DNA of 64,000 bases from Mesorhizobium liriopis (GTDB lineage: Bacteria; Pseudomonadota; Alphaproteobacteria; Rhizobiales; Rhizobiaceae), in assembly GCF_024053505.1 (NCBI RefSeq), contig NZ_JAMXQS010000008.1:248001-312000 (forward strand). The letters are read 5' to 3'. Position 1 is the stretch's first letter, and each line of letters begins with the position of its first letter. The notes beneath the pieces were generated by a model that was not told the origin of the DNA, did no database searches, and worked only from the letters and a program-made list of their open reading frames with translations. Shown here piece by piece: positions 50,121-60,151 of this stretch. Both the position numbers and the translations under genes were made by a program.

Positions 50121-51331
50121 GAAGGCTGCTTGACGAGCCGGTCGCCACGGCCGGTCGGCGAAGGCGCGGCGGGTTTCTCGTCGACTTCGTTGTCGCCCTG
50201 CGCGAGCGGTTCCTTCAGGCCGGGTGCGGGAATGTCGGGGCGCCAGGAAGGTATCGGCACATCGGCCACCGCATCGCCATTGGCGTTCTGCATGGCTTTC
50301 GGCACGGGGCCGAGCGCGCCGCCGAGACCCACGGTTTCGAGATGCTGCGCGGGGGCGAGCGCGGTCAGCACGGAAGGCGAGGGCGCCTGCGTGACGGCGA
50401 CGTCCGGCTGGTCGGTTTCCTGCGGGCCGTCGGATGCCTTGTGCGCGGTCTTCGGCGAGCACACCACGTCGCGCATGTCGGTGGTTTCGGCCTGCTTGTC
50501 GCCATAGGGCGCGAGGCTTGCGAGCTGCGGCAGGTTGGCAGGGCGGTTGTCGAAACCCTTGATCAGCATGCGGGCGGCTTCCTCGGCGCGCTCGTCGGGC
50601 GATGGCGCGCCGAGAACGATGGCGCCCAGCGTGTGGCCGTCGCGGGTGGCCGAGCCGATCAGGTTGAAGCCCGAGGCGCAGACGAAGCCGGTCTTCATGC
50701 CGTCCGCACCGGGAAAACGGCCCATCAGCGTGTTGAAGGTTTTCAGCACCTTCTTGCCGACCACGATGCCGTCGATGTTGAAATAAGTCGCGTATTGCGG
50801 GTACTCGGTGCGGATGGCGCGCACCAGAATCGCGAGATCGCGCGCGGTGGTGTACTGGTTCGGGTCATGGAGCCCGTTGGGGTTCACCCAGTGCGAGCCG
50901 GTCATGCCGAGCCGTGCCGCTTCCGCGTTCATGCGCGCGGCAAACGCGCTTTCCGAGCCGCCGACATTCTCGCCGATGGCCATGGCGATGTCGTTGGCCG
51001 ACTTCACCATGATCATCTTCAGCGCGTTGTCGAGCGTCATCACCGAGCCCGGCTTGTAGCCCATCTTGGCGGGCGGCATGGAAGCGGCATGGCGCGACAC
51101 GCGGATCGGCGATTGCAGCGTGAGCTCGCCTGCATCCACCGCGCGGAAGGCGGTATAGGCCGTCATCAGCTTGGTCAGCGAGGCCGGATGCCAGCGGCGG
51201 AAGGCTTCCTTGTGCTCGAGCACTTCACCGGTCTTGATGTCGAAGAGAAGAGCGGGGTTCGCTTGCGCCGCGCCGCTGCCCGCGAAAACGGAAAATGCCA
51301 GAAGAAGTGGCGTAAGGTGCCTGAGCCGCAT
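50117..51331 (-). CDS. dacC: D-alanyl-D-alanine carboxypeptidase (penicillin-binding protein 5/6 family)
   Basis: Trims peptidoglycan pentapeptides in the periplasm. From the ATG at 51331 the product has 404 residues with a signal peptide (cleavage after AAQA, about residue 24). Active-site motifs are SLTK (S51-K54), SAN in MVKSANDIAMAIGENVGG and KTG in GADGMKTGFVC. The C-terminal 130 residues are Pro/Ala/Gln-rich and lack the usual amphipathic anchor. The longer open frame to 51400 would disrupt the signal peptide, so the shorter start is preferred. Confidence 0.9.
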   Translation of the reverse strand: MRLRHLTPLLLAFSVFAGSGAAQANPALLFDIKTGEVLEHKEAFRRWHPASLTKLMTAYTAFRAVDAGELTLQSPIRVSRHAASMPPAKMGYKPGSVMTLDNALKMIMVKSANDIAMAIGENVGGSESAFAARMNAEAARLGMTGSHWVNPNGLHDPNQYTTARDLAILVRAIRTEYPQYATYFNIDGIVVGKKVLKTFNTLMGRFPGADGMKTGFVCASGFNLIGSATRDGHTLGAIVLGAPSPDERAEEAARMLIKGFDNRPANLPQLASLAPYGDKQAETTDMRDVVCSPKTAHKASDGPQETDQPDVAVTQAPSPSVLTALAPAQHLETVGLGGALGPVPKAMQNANGDAVADVPIPSWRPDIPAPGLKEPLAQGDNEVDEKPAAPSPTGRGDRLVKQPS

Positions 51332-51493
51332 CGAGACGTCCGATCTGCCTATTCCGGAAATGGTATCGCGGGGACGTGGCCGGGAAAACCCATCTGGCAC
51401 ATCAAATCCCCAACGCGAGGCGTCGCGCGCGTGCTAGAGTTCGAGTTTGACGTGAACATGGCAGCGTCTGATTAACAGAGTGATGGAGTTCCC

Positions 51494-52657
51494 ATGCCGA
51501 TCCTGAACCGTGCCGCCGAATTGCAGGACGAAGTGAGCGCATGGCGCCGGCATCTGCACCAGAACCCCGAACTGAATTTCGACCTGCCCGAGACCTCGGC
51601 CTTCGTCGCGGCAAAGCTCAAAGAGTTCGGCTGCGACGAGGTCGCGACGGGCATCGCGCGCACGGGCGTCGTAGGAATCATCAAGGGCAGTCGCGGCGAG
51701 GGCCCGACCGTGGGCCTGCGCGCCGACATGGACGCGCTGCCGGGCACGGAAACGAGCAGCGTTGCCCATGCCTCGCGAAAGCCGGGCCGGATGCATGCCT
51801 GCGGCCATGACGGGCACACCGCGATGCTTCTTGGTGCCGCCAAATATCTGGCCGAAACACGCAACTTCAAGGGATCGGTCGCCGTCATCTTCCAGCCGGC
51901 CGAGGAAGGCGGCGGGGGCGGCAATGTGATGGTCAAGGAAGGCATGATGGAGCGGTTCGGCATCAAGACCGTCTACGGCATGCATAACCTGCCGGGCCTG
52001 CCCGTGGGCCGCTTCGCGATCCGGCCCGGCCCGATCATGGCGGCGACCGCCGAGTTCACGATCACGGTGAAGGGCAAAGGTGGGCACGCCGCGATGCCGC
52101 ACGGCACGGTGGACCCGATCGTGGCGGCAGCCGCCATCGTGACCGCGTTCCAGACCATAACCTCGCGCAGCGCGGACCCGGTGGAGGCGCTGGTGGTGTC
52201 GGTCACCAAGCTGCAGGCGGGACATGCCTACAACATCATCCCGGAAACCGCGCTGATCGCGGGCACGATCCGCACGCTGAAAAAGGAAATGGCCGGCATG
52301 GCGCGCGACCGGCTGTTCGCCATCGCGGAAAGCGTCGCGAAGGCTTATGGAGCGAGCGTCTCGATCGCCTTCGACGCGAACTATCCGGTGACGGTGAACC
52401 ACGAGGCCGAGGCCGTGGTCGCGGGCGATGCCGCGGCAGCCGTTGTGGGCGAGGCGCAGGTGACGCGGAACGTTCAGCCGATGATGGGCGGGGAGGATTT
52501 CTCCTACATGCTCGAAGCGCGGCCCGGCGCATTCATCTTCATCGGGAACGGGGCCACGGCCGGGCTGCATCATCCGGGCTATGATTTCAACGACGAGGCG
52601 ATCCCGCATGGGATCAGCTATTGGGCACGGCTGGCGGAGAATGTGCTGGGAGCCTGA
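51494..52657 (+). CDS. M20-family amidohydrolase (hippurate hydrolase-like)
   Basis: Metal-dependent amidase of 387 residues. Landmarks are WRRHLHQNPELNFDLPETS, the metal-binding MHACGHDGHTAMLLGAAKYL, FQPAEEGGGGGNVMVKEG and the C-terminal GGEDFSYMLEARPGAFIFIGNG with the last His ligand in LHHPGYDFNDEAIPHGI. It belongs to the family of N-acyl amino acid and indole-acetyl-amino-acid hydrolases. The natural substrate is not evident. It has an isolated position between two minus-strand genes. Confidence 0.91.
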   Translation: MPILNRAAELQDEVSAWRRHLHQNPELNFDLPETSAFVAAKLKEFGCDEVATGIARTGVVGIIKGSRGEGPTVGLRADMDALPGTETSSVAHASRKPGRMHACGHDGHTAMLLGAAKYLAETRNFKGSVAVIFQPAEEGGGGGNVMVKEGMMERFGIKTVYGMHNLPGLPVGRFAIRPGPIMAATAEFTITVKGKGGHAAMPHGTVDPIVAAAAIVTAFQTITSRSADPVEALVVSVTKLQAGHAYNIIPETALIAGTIRTLKKEMAGMARDRLFAIAESVAKAYGASVSIAFDANYPVTVNHEAEAVVAGDAAAAVVGEAQVTRNVQPMMGGEDFSYMLEARPGAFIFIGNGATAGLHHPGYDFNDEAIPHGISYWARLAENVLGA

Positions 52658-52687
52658 GGGGCGGAAGGCGGAAACTCTCAACCTGCG

Positions 52688-53293
52688 TCAAGCCGGCTTG
52701 AGCGTCCCCGCCATACGCCGCAGCACCCCATCCCGGCGCACGATCCGGTGCCAGAATGCCATGCCGACATGGCCGGCGATCAGCGCGCCGAAGGTCCAGG
52801 CCAGCAGGCCATGAAGCGCGTCGGCGGGGGCCATCATCCAGGCGATCTCGGTGTCGGTCTTCGGCACGAGCTGGAGGCCCCACTGCTCGTAGCCTCGGCC
52901 TTTGCCATAGGCACGCAGAAGGGCGATGGCGGGAATGGCAATCATCAAGGCGTAGAACAGCTCGTGCGCGAGGCGGGCGATGAGGCCTGACACCGTGCGG
53001 TCGTAGGGAGGGCGGCGGTGACGGTTGGCGATGGCCCAGACGAGGCGGGCGACGCCAAGAGAAAGAACCAGCACGCCCACCGTGCCGTGATAGGGACCAA
53101 GCTCGCTGACCGAGCGCATGAACGGGCCATCGCCGATCAGTCGCCAGCCGAGAAGCGTCACCATCTGCCAGATCAGGAGATAGGCGATGCTCCAATGTAA
53201 GAAGCGGCTGACGAGGCCGTAGCGCGCGGAACTGTCGAGCCAGAGGCTCGGGTGCTTCTCGTCGGCCGCGCCTGAAGCCGTCTCCATCACCAC
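52688..53293 (-). CDS. Cytochrome b561
   Basis: The 201-residue integral membrane protein has four hydrophobic segments. The haem-ligand histidines are expected in RYGLVSRFLHWSIAYLLIWQM (helix 1), LGPYHGTVGVLVLSLGVARL (helix 2), and DALHGLLAWTFGALIAGHVGMAFWHRIVRRDGVLRRM (helix 4). It passes electrons from quinol to periplasmic acceptors. It overlaps the bolA stop by seven bases, so the two are one operon with bolA first. Confidence 0.88.
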   Translation of the reverse strand: MVMETASGAADEKHPSLWLDSSARYGLVSRFLHWSIAYLLIWQMVTLLGWRLIGDGPFMRSVSELGPYHGTVGVLVLSLGVARLVWAIANRHRRPPYDRTVSGLIARLAHELFYALMIAIPAIALLRAYGKGRGYEQWGLQLVPKTDTEIAWMMAPADALHGLLAWTFGALIAGHVGMAFWHRIVRRDGVLRRMAGTLKPA

Positions 53294-53592
53294 CGCGTCG
53301 GCTCGCCCGGCGCGGCGGCGTCGATCGCGAGCGCGTGGACGCGGCCCGGCGCGAGCTCGCCTTCGAGCACGGCGTTCACCGCGCGGTGGCGTTCGAGACG
53401 GGACTTGTCCGCGAATGCCTCCGATACGATGCGCACGCGGAAGTGGGTTTCGCCCGTGCCGTCGAAGTTCGCATGCTCGCCGCCATCGGCATGATGATGG
53501 CCGGCATGGAGGTGGCTTTCATTGATCACTTCGAGCCGTTCGGGCGCGAATGCCTCGCGCAATTTGGCTTCGATGCCGCTCTGGATGGTCAT
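53287..53592 (-). CDS. bolA: BolA-family transcription/redox regulator
   Basis: The 101-residue protein has a BolA fold with IEAKLREAFAPERLEVINESHLHAGHHHADGG and FRVRIVSEAFADKSRLERHRAVNAVLEGELAPGRVHALAI, including the conserved FxxK-type helix and C-terminal His used to bind [2Fe-2S] with monothiol glutaredoxin. Start at the ATG at 53592 with AAGGAAGC nine bases upstream; a GTG two codons earlier is too close to that site. The His-rich insertion (HLHAGHHHADGG) is longer than in E. coli. Confidence 0.93.
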   Translation of the reverse strand: MTIQSGIEAKLREAFAPERLEVINESHLHAGHHHADGGEHANFDGTGETHFRVRIVSEAFADKSRLERHRAVNAVLEGELAPGRVHALAIDAAAPGEPTRW

Positions 53593-53722
53593 GCACACGC
53601 TTCCTTGATCGGCGCGTCATGCGAAAAGATGACGCGATGGGCTTTTCGGGCGGCTAACGGTGATCCGCTCACAAAAGTCAATTCTTGTTTCGCTTCGTGC
53701 GATCCCCATAATCGTGCCTACC

Positions 53723-54361
53723 ATGACTGCCTACTCCAAATATTTCGAGAAAATCCGGGTGAGACCGGAAGGGGCTGCCGGACCGCGGCCCGAAGGACCC
53801 GTCTGCCAGTGGGACGGCTGCACCGCGCCGGGCAATCATCGTGCGCCGGTCGGCCGCCAGCGCGAGGGCGAGTATTTCCGCTTCTGCTTCGATCATGTGC
53901 GGGAGTACAACAAGGGCTACAACTACTTCTCGGGGCTGAAGGACACCGACATCCTGCGCTTTCAGAAAGACGCGTTGACGGGCCATCGGCCAACCTGGAA
54001 GATGGGGTCCGGCGGCACCGGCGGTGGCGAATTCGAGGCGCGCGTGGCGCCCGATTTCGCCAAGCAGCGCTCGGGGCGCGCGGGCTACTACAAGCGCATC
54101 CGCGACCCTTATAACCTGTTCGGCGATGCGGCGGCCAAGGCGCGCGCCGCGCAGCCGCGCAAGGTTCGCACGCTGGAAGCCAAGGCGCTGGAAACGTTGG
54201 GCCTCGAACACAACGCCACTGGCGAGGCCATCAAGGCGCGCTATAAGGAACTGGTCAAGCGCCATCACCCGGACGCCAATGGCGGCGACCGTGGCTCGGA
54301 AGAGCGCTTGGGCGAGGTGCTGCAAGCCTATCGCGTGCTGAAGCAGGCGGGATTGTGCTGA
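53723..54361 (+). CDS. J-domain protein
   Basis: The 212-residue protein has a C-terminal J-domain (residues about 150-210, [49 protein letters not shown]) with the HPD tripeptide that stimulates Hsp70. The N-terminal 140 residues are a conserved region with [15 protein letters not shown] and [18 protein letters not shown], including three Cys that could bind zinc. It lies between bolA and cobS, a common rhizobial layout. No Hsp70 gene is near. Start at the ATG at 53723. Confidence 0.87.
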   Translation: MTAYSKYFEKIRVRPEGAAGPRPEGPVCQWDGCTAPGNHRAPVGRQREGEYFRFCFDHVREYNKGYNYFSGLKDTDILRFQKDALTGHRPTWKMGSGGTGGGEFEARVAPDFAKQRSGRAGYYKRIRDPYNLFGDAAAKARAAQPRKVRTLEAKALETLGLEHNATGEAIKARYKELVKRHHPDANGGDRGSEERLGEVLQAYRVLKQAGLC

Positions 54362-54446
54362 AGGTTATGGACCGCTAAACCCGCCCCCGGCAAAGATTGA
54401 AACGTCCGGCGAGAGGCAGTCTGGCCCTTCGCGCGGGGAGCACTTG

Positions 54447-55433
54447 ATGAACAAGCACGACCGCGACATCGCGAACCTGCCCGATACCACCGTTCCGGTG
54501 AAGGAAACCTTCGGCTTCGAATCCCCGATGGTGGTGCCGGCCTATTCCCAGGCCGATGCGCATGTTCCCGATATCGACCCCGACTACATCTTCGACGAGC
54601 CGACCACGCTCGCGATCCTGTCGGGCTTCGCCTTCAACCGCCGCGTGATGGTGTCGGGCTATCACGGCACCGGCAAGTCCACCCATATCGAGCAGGTGGC
54701 CGCACGCCTCAACTGGCCCTGCATCCGCGTCAATCTCGACAGCCATGTGAGCCGCATCGATCTCGTCGGCAAGGACGCGATCGTGGTGCAGGAGGGCATG
54801 CAGGTCACCGAGTTCCGCGACGGCATTCTGCCCTGGGCCTATCAGCACAATGTGGCGCTGGTCTTCGACGAGTACGATGCGGGCCGCCCGGACGTGATGT
54901 TCGTCATCCAGCGCGTTCTGGAAGCCTCGGGCCGCCTGACGCTTCTCGATCAGTCGCGCGTGATCCGCCCGCATCCGGCCTTCCGCCTGTTCGCGACCGC
55001 CAACACGGTGGGTCTGGGCGACACGACGGGTCTTTATCACGGCACGCAGCAGATCAATCAGGCGCAGATGGACCGCTGGTCGGTGGTCACCACGCTGAAC
55101 TACCTGCCGCACGACAACGAGGTCGCCATCGTTCTCGCCAAGGCCAAGCACTATCAGAACGCCAAGGGCCGCGAGACCGTCAACAAGATGGTGCGCGTCG
55201 CCGACATGACGCGCTCGGCCTTCGTCAATGGCGATCTCTCGACCGTGATGAGCCCGCGTACGGTGATCACCTGGGCCGAGAATGCCGAGATTTTCCGCTC
55301 GGTCGGCATGGCGTTCCGCCTGACCTTCCTCAACAAATGCGACGAGCTCGAGCGCAACGTGGTCGCCGAGTTCTATCAGCGTGCCTTCGGCGAAGACCTG
55401 CCGGAAAGCGCGTCCAATTTGGTGGTGGGCTGA
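54447..55433 (+). CDS. cobS: Cobaltochelatase subunit CobS
   Basis: AAA+ ATPase of the aerobic cobalamin pathway that with CobT and CobN inserts cobalt into hydrogenobyrinic acid diamide. From the ATG at 54447 the protein has 328 residues. The P-loop is [16 protein letters not shown], Walker [21 protein letters not shown], and sensor [19 protein letters not shown]. The sequence is typical of CobS. CobT lies downstream but is separated by an AT-rich foreign-looking gene. Confidence 0.95.
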   Translation: MNKHDRDIANLPDTTVPVKETFGFESPMVVPAYSQADAHVPDIDPDYIFDEPTTLAILSGFAFNRRVMVSGYHGTGKSTHIEQVAARLNWPCIRVNLDSHVSRIDLVGKDAIVVQEGMQVTEFRDGILPWAYQHNVALVFDEYDAGRPDVMFVIQRVLEASGRLTLLDQSRVIRPHPAFRLFATANTVGLGDTTGLYHGTQQINQAQMDRWSVVTTLNYLPHDNEVAIVLAKAKHYQNAKGRETVNKMVRVADMTRSAFVNGDLSTVMSPRTVITWAENAEIFRSVGMAFRLTFLNKCDELERNVVAEFYQRAFGEDLPESASNLVVG

Positions 55434-55446
55434 GCAGCGCAAGGCG

Positions 55447-56160
55447 ATGATCGACGGCGCGAAGACGTTGATTCTGACTGTAATTGCGGGAATTATAACA
55501 GCTCTATTAATTCCCTATCTTCAGAATGCTAGTGAGCCAAATATAACCTTTCAATATCGCTCGGTTGAGCTGCCTCTTCCATCGACGACTGATCCAGAGC
55601 TCAAGAAAATATTCATATCAATCGGTAACGAAAGTATATATCGAAAGACTATTTACCAAATTAGCTTAGAGAATAATGGAGATCGGAAGATCAATGAGTT
55701 GGAGCTTGTGGTTCCAAATTTTCTGATTGCATATTCATGTCCCAGTATCTGCAAAAGTCCGACCGTTCATAAGCCAAGTGCAGGTAATCTGGTCGTAAAG
55801 GACATTAATCCTGGTACGGAACGATTCGTTTATGTGATTGGCGACTCCGAGATATCGATCAACTCTAATGTTGACGCGATTGTGGATGGTCGTTCAGTAT
55901 CCAGAGACCTTTGGAATGATAATACGCATGATCCTTTTGGGATCGCGAATTTCTCACTGAAATATCCAAACTGGTCATACTTGATTGTTGTGATTGGCGC
56001 TTGGTGTCTCTTTATCGTTCTTCTAAATTTCCTCGGTATGATCTTGGTCAGACTGGATCCCAAATATTATCGACATTTCAGCTCATATTCTCAAGCGAAG
56101 AAAGTGGTGCAAGCCTACGAGGCGGCATCGTTAAAAGTAGAAAATCAAGAGAAGCCGTAA
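55447..56160 (+). CDS. AT-rich orphan two-span membrane protein inserted between cobS and cobT
   Basis: The 237-residue product has no recognised family. An N-terminal membrane helix (residues 6-25) is followed by an extracytoplasmic domain of about 150 residues rich in beta strand, with C98 and C102, a second helix (residues about 177-201) and a cytoplasmic tail of 36 residues with [10 protein letters not shown]. Base composition is markedly AT-rich against its neighbours, and codons such as ATA, TTA and AGA are frequent. It starts 13 bases after cobS and ends two bases before cobT, with only a weak AGCGCAAGGCG site. Confidence 0.75.
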   Translation: MIDGAKTLILTVIAGIITALLIPYLQNASEPNITFQYRSVELPLPSTTDPELKKIFISIGNESIYRKTIYQISLENNGDRKINELELVVPNFLIAYSCPSICKSPTVHKPSAGNLVVKDINPGTERFVYVIGDSEISINSNVDAIVDGRSVSRDLWNDNTHDPFGIANFSLKYPNWSYLIVVIGAWCLFIVLLNFLGMILVRLDPKYYRHFSSYSQAKKVVQAYEAASLKVENQEKP

Positions 56161-56162
56161 TA

Positions 56163-58058
56163 ATGGCAGGACTCGGCGATAACACGCGCGGCACCAAGCC
56201 GAAGAACGGCAGCGGGGGCGAAAGCTTCAAGCGCGCGCTGACGGTTTGCATGCGCGCGATCGCCGGCGACAAGGAGCTGGAAGTCGGCTTCTCCAAGGAC
56301 CGGCCTTCGCTTTCCGGTCATCGTGCGCGGTTGCCCGATGTGCCGAAAAAGGCGTCGGCGGCGGATGTCGCGATCACGCGCGGCCTGTCCGACTCCATGG
56401 CGCTGAAGCTTGCGCGGCACGACCAGCGCATTCACTCGCGATTGGCGCCCGAGGGCCGGCAGGCGCGCGCGGTGTTCGATGCGGTCGAGCAGGCGCGGGT
56501 GGAGGCGATCGGTTCCCGCGCGATGGCGGGCGTCGCGGCCAATATCGGCTCGATGCTCGAAGACAAATATGCCCGCGCGAGCCTTTCGGACGTGCGTGAC
56601 CGCGCGGATGCGCCGCTGGAAGAGGCGGTGGCCCTGCTCGTGCGCGAGAAGCTGACGGGTGCGGCGGTGCCGAAGAGCGCCGAGCGTCTGGTCGATCTCT
56701 GGCGCGACGAGATCGAAAGCAAGGCGGGGGCCGATCTCAGCGGGCTGATCGACCAGCTCGACGACCAGAACGCCTTCGCGCGCGTCGTGCGCTCCATGCT
56801 CGCTTCCATGGATATGGGCGAGGATTTGGGCGACGAGGAGCAGTCCGAGCCGGAAGACGAGGACGATCAGGAGCCGCAGGGCGAGGAAAACGCCGAGCAG
56901 GGCGGCGAGGAGGATTCCGGCACCGAGGACACTCAGTCCGAGGAACCCGACGCGTCTTCCGACGAGCAGGATTCCGGCGAGACGGAAGCGGCGGAAGCCG
57001 ATGCCAGCGAATCCGAGGACGACGATTCGGATGCGCAGACGCCGGGTGAAACCAAGCGGCGCGACAATCCGTGGGAGAACCTGCCGCGCGATCTCGATTA
57101 TCGCGTCTTCACGTCGAGCTTCGACGAGACGATCTCGGCGGACGAACTATGCGACGAAGAGGAGCTGAACCGGCTCCGCGCTTTCCTCGACAAACAGCTG
57201 GCCAATCTGCAGGGCGTGGTGGGACGTCTCGCCAATCGCCTGCAGCGCCGCCTGATGGCGCAGCAGAACCGGTCCTGGGACTTCGACCTCGAAGAAGGCA
57301 CGCTCGACCCCGCACGCCTCGTGCGCGTGGTGATCGACCCGATGCAGCCGCTCTCGTTCAAGCAGGAGCGCGACACCAAATTCCGCGACACGGTGGTGAC
57401 GCTGCTTCTCGACAATTCGGGCTCGATGCGCGGACGGCCGATCACGGTCGCCGCGACCTGCGCCGATATCCTCGCGCGCACGCTGGAGCGCTGTGGCGTT
57501 TCGGTGGAAATCCTCGGCTTCACGACGCGTGCGTGGAAGGGGGGCCAGGCGCGCGAGAAGTGGCTGAAGGACGGCAAGCCGGCAAATCCCGGCCGCCTCA
57601 ACGATTTGCGCCACATTATCTACAAATCGGCCGATGCACCCTGGCGGCGCGCGCGCCGCAATCTCGGGCTGATGATGCGCGAGGGGTTGCTGAAAGAGAA
57701 CATCGACGGCGAAGCGCTCCTCTGGGCGCATCAGCGGCTGATCGCGCGGCCCGAGCAGCGCAAGATCCTGATGATGATTTCGGACGGCGCACCGGTCGAC
57801 GATTCCACGCTTTCGGTGAATCCTGGCAACTATCTGGAGCGCCATTTGCGCGGGGTGATCGAGCTGATCGAGACGCGCTCGCCGGTCGAACTGCTCGCCA
57901 TCGGCATCGGCCATGACGTGACGCGCTATTATCGCCGCGCGGTAACCATCGTGGACGCCGAGGAGCTGGCGGGCGCAATGACCGAACAACTGGCCTCGCT
58001 CTTTGCCGAGGAAGGCTCGCGAGACGCGCGACGCGGCGGGTTCCGGCGCACCGGATGA
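56163..58058 (+). CDS. cobT: Cobaltochelatase subunit CobT
   Basis: Partner of CobS in cobalt insertion. The 631-residue protein has an N-terminal helical domain, a very acidic linker (residues about 219-295, rich in Glu, Asp, Ser, Gln) and a C-terminal VWA/MIDAS domain with [20 protein letters not shown] near residue 413 and [13 protein letters not shown]. Start at the ATG at 56163, two bases after the orphan gene stop, with the ribosome-binding site AAGAGAA coming from the inserted DNA. It overlaps the phytase-like esterase gene by four bases. Confidence 0.95.
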   Translation: MAGLGDNTRGTKPKNGSGGESFKRALTVCMRAIAGDKELEVGFSKDRPSLSGHRARLPDVPKKASAADVAITRGLSDSMALKLARHDQRIHSRLAPEGRQARAVFDAVEQARVEAIGSRAMAGVAANIGSMLEDKYARASLSDVRDRADAPLEEAVALLVREKLTGAAVPKSAERLVDLWRDEIESKAGADLSGLIDQLDDQNAFARVVRSMLASMDMGEDLGDEEQSEPEDEDDQEPQGEENAEQGGEEDSGTEDTQSEEPDASSDEQDSGETEAAEADASESEDDDSDAQTPGETKRRDNPWENLPRDLDYRVFTSSFDETISADELCDEEELNRLRAFLDKQLANLQGVVGRLANRLQRRLMAQQNRSWDFDLEEGTLDPARLVRVVIDPMQPLSFKQERDTKFRDTVVTLLLDNSGSMRGRPITVAATCADILARTLERCGVSVEILGFTTRAWKGGQAREKWLKDGKPANPGRLNDLRHIIYKSADAPWRRARRNLGLMMREGLLKENIDGEALLWAHQRLIARPEQRKILMMISDGAPVDDSTLSVNPGNYLERHLRGVIELIETRSPVELLAIGIGHDVTRYYRRAVTIVDAEELAGAMTEQLASLFAEEGSRDARRGGFRRTG

Positions 58059-59032
58059 GGCTGGCCGTCCTCACGCTGGCCTTGCTTGCCGGCGTGTCGC
58101 TGGCGCAAGCGGAGCCCGTTCAGGTTACTGCGCGGCCCATCACTGAATTTCAGATCGGACGTAAAGAAACGCGATTCGGACCGCTCGAATTCGTCGGCGG
58201 GCTGGAGCTGACGAGCGGCGCGCGGAATTTCGGCTCCTTTTCGGCCCTGCGCTTCCGCGATTCCAACGGTCAATTCATGGGCGTATCGGATGACGGTTTC
58301 TGGTTCTTCGGGCGCATCATACGCGATGCCGAGGGGCGGCCGAGCGGTGTCGAGGATTTTTCGCTCGAACCGATCCTGGATGCGCTGGGCGACCAGCGGC
58401 ACGACAAGAGGGATGTCGATGCCGAAAGCCTCGCGCTGACGGGCGACACGGTGACGGTCGGCTTCGAGCGGACGCACCGCGTGGTTCAGTACAAGCTCCG
58501 ACCCGGTGCGATGGGCAGGACGCTGAGCCAGATACCGTTCCTGATTCCGCGGAACGAGCTTCGGGACAATCGCGGGATCGAGGCGCTGATGAAGGCGCCC
58601 GAAAAGGGGGCTTTGGGCAGCGCGCTGGTGGCCGTGACAGAGCGCAGTCTGGATGCGCAGGGCAATCTTTTTGCCGCCGTGCTATCGGGACCGCGCAAAG
58701 GGCTGTTCAGCGTGGTGCGGCATGACCCGTTCGACGTGAGCGACGGGGCGTTTCTGCCGAACGGCGACCTGTTGCTGCTGGAACGGTCTTACGCCTTCCC
58801 CACCGGCGTCGGCCTGCGCCTGCGCCGTATCGCGGGAGCGGATATCAAACCGGGCGCGGTGGTGGATGGGCCGATCTGGTTTACGGCCGATATGACCTAC
58901 CAGATCGACAACATGGAAGGGCTCGACGTGTGGCGTCGAGCCGATGGAAAAACCGCCGTCTCGTTGATCTCGGACGACAACGGGTCGATCTTCCAGCGCA
59001 ATCTCTACCTGGAATTCGTGCTCGCCGAATAA
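58055..59032 (+). CDS. Exported esterase-like activity of phytase family protein
   Basis: The 325-residue protein has a signal peptide (cleavage after LAQA, about residue 19), then a beta-propeller-like domain of the PF13449 type (esterase-like activity of phytase): [64 protein letters not shown] and [17 protein letters not shown]. It sits after cobT in many rhizobia. Substrates are unknown. The stop is followed within three bases by the convergent yhhQ stop. Confidence 0.87.
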   Translation: MRLAVLTLALLAGVSLAQAEPVQVTARPITEFQIGRKETRFGPLEFVGGLELTSGARNFGSFSALRFRDSNGQFMGVSDDGFWFFGRIIRDAEGRPSGVEDFSLEPILDALGDQRHDKRDVDAESLALTGDTVTVGFERTHRVVQYKLRPGAMGRTLSQIPFLIPRNELRDNRGIEALMKAPEKGALGSALVAVTERSLDAQGNLFAAVLSGPRKGLFSVVRHDPFDVSDGAFLPNGDLLLLERSYAFPTGVGLRLRRIAGADIKPGAVVDGPIWFTADMTYQIDNMEGLDVWRRADGKTAVSLISDDNGSIFQRNLYLEFVLAE

Positions 59033-59034
59033 GC

Positions 59035-59736
59035 TTAAACGGCGAGCGCGGGCTGGCGCCAGCGCATGGCGATGAGGCGGTAGGGGATCAGCGCCACAAC
59101 GGCGATCAGAAGCTTTACGCCGAGATCGCCTAAGCCCCAGGAAATCCAGCGCGGCGCGGTGGTGGCGAAATGGCCGAGCAGCGGCGCCTGTTCGAGCGAG
59201 AAGGCATCGCTGGGGCCGAGAATTGCGAAGATTGCCGCGAAGGACAAAGTGAAGAAGATCGCCGTGTCCACGACTGAACCGAAGACCGACGCGAAGACCG
59301 GTGCCCGCCACCAGGAATTGCGGCGCAAGCGGTTGAAGACGGACACGTCGAGCAGCTGGCCGACGAGGAAGGCCGCGCCGGATGCAGCAGCGATACGGCC
59401 GAGACGGCCCGGCTCGGTTTCGAACGGCACGAGACCCATCTTGTAGAGAAGCGGCGGGAAAACGAGCGAGCAGATCACTGCGACCGCGAAGCCGATGAAC
59501 ACCACTTTCCGCGCCAGAACCGGGCCGTAGCGGCGGTTGGCGAGGTCAGTCACGAGGAATGCGACGGGATAGGTGAAGGCGCCGTAGGTGAGAATGTCGG
59601 CCAGCTGGATCGAACCGAGCTGGCCCTGCACCGGAAACTGCACGGCGATGTTGGACGCCACCACGACCACGGCCATGGCGAGAACGAAGGGAAGAATGCG
59701 CGGCGGCTGTGCCTGAACGGCCTGGGCTTGCGTCAT
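59035..59736 (-). CDS. yhhQ: Queuosine precursor transporter (YhhQ/VUT family)
   Basis: The 233-residue polytopic protein (about six helices) belongs to COG1738. Family segments are ADILTYGAFTYPVAFLVTDLANRRYGPVLARKVVFIGF and SGAAFLVGQLLDVSVFNRLRRNSWWRAPVFASVFGSVVDTAIFFTLSF. YhhQ imports queuine-type precursors such as preQ0 and preQ1. Immediately before the ATG the RNA can fold as a preQ1-I-type aptamer, which supports this role. A terminator for rpmB lies just upstream, so the gene has its own promoter or reads through. Confidence 0.9.
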   Translation of the reverse strand: MTQAQAVQAQPPRILPFVLAMAVVVVASNIAVQFPVQGQLGSIQLADILTYGAFTYPVAFLVTDLANRRYGPVLARKVVFIGFAVAVICSLVFPPLLYKMGLVPFETEPGRLGRIAAASGAAFLVGQLLDVSVFNRLRRNSWWRAPVFASVFGSVVDTAIFFTLSFAAIFAILGPSDAFSLEQAPLLGHFATTAPRWISWGLGDLGVKLLIAVVALIPYRLIAMRWRQPALAV

Positions 59737-59763
59737 TTTTTTATCCTGGGGTGATGGAACCAG
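59734..59763 (-). promoter_or_regulatory. preQ1-I-type riboswitch overlapping the yhhQ start codon
   Basis: Minus strand: CTGG (59763-59760), loop TTCCATCACC, CCAG (59749-59746), then GATAAAAAAATG. A short stem with an UUC-containing loop followed by an A-rich tail is the preQ1-I layout. The loop CAU (59756-59754) can pair with the AUG start codon (59736-59734) as the pseudoknot P2, and the AGGA ribosome-binding site begins in the 3' side of the stem. Binding would thus block translation. Confidence 0.6.
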
Positions 59764-59791
59764 TGAGGCGGAGTGCCTCGCTCAAACAAAG

Positions 59792-59817
59792 AGCCCGGAA
59801 CGCGGACGCTCCGGGCT
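59792..59817 (-). terminator. Terminator of rpmB
   Basis: AGCCCGGA and TCCGGGCT, eight pairs around a 10-base loop that can extend with GCG/CGC. On the minus strand it is followed by CTTTGTTTG. It ends rpmB, 26 bases after its stop. Confidence 0.75.
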
Positions 59818-59842
59818 TCAAAACTCAGCTGAACCTAAAAGA

Positions 59843-60151
59843 TCAGGCGGCAGCGGCTTCCTCGACGGGGGAAGCGGACTTCTTGGCGATCTGCTTCTTG
59901 AGCAGGCGTGCCTTGGGCGACAGCTCCGAAGCGTCGGCCTTGGCGAGGAATGCGTCGAGGCCGCCACGGTGCTCGACCGAACGGAGCGCGTTGGCGGAGA
60001 TGCGCAGGCGCACGTTCTGGTTCAGGGCTTCCGAGATCAGCGTGACCTGCACGAGATTGGGGAGGAAGCGGCGACGCGTCTTGTTGTTGGCGTGGGACAC
60101 GTTGTTGCCGGACATGACGGCCTTGCCGGTCAGCTCGCAGGCGCGGGACAT
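59843..60151 (-). CDS. rpmB: 50S ribosomal protein L28
   Basis: Large-subunit ribosomal protein, 102 residues with the alphaproteobacterial C-terminal extension. Family segments are [34 protein letters not shown] and [23 protein letters not shown]. The N-terminal CxxC zinc pair of some L28 forms is absent, as only one Cys is present. Upstream at 60194-60220 a GCGCGCC/GGCGCGC hairpin may be a leader element. Housekeeping gene. Confidence 0.97.
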   Translation of the reverse strand: MSRACELTGKAVMSGNNVSHANNKTRRRFLPNLVQVTLISEALNQNVRLRISANALRSVEHRGGLDAFLAKADASELSPKARLLKKQIAKKSASPVEEAAAA

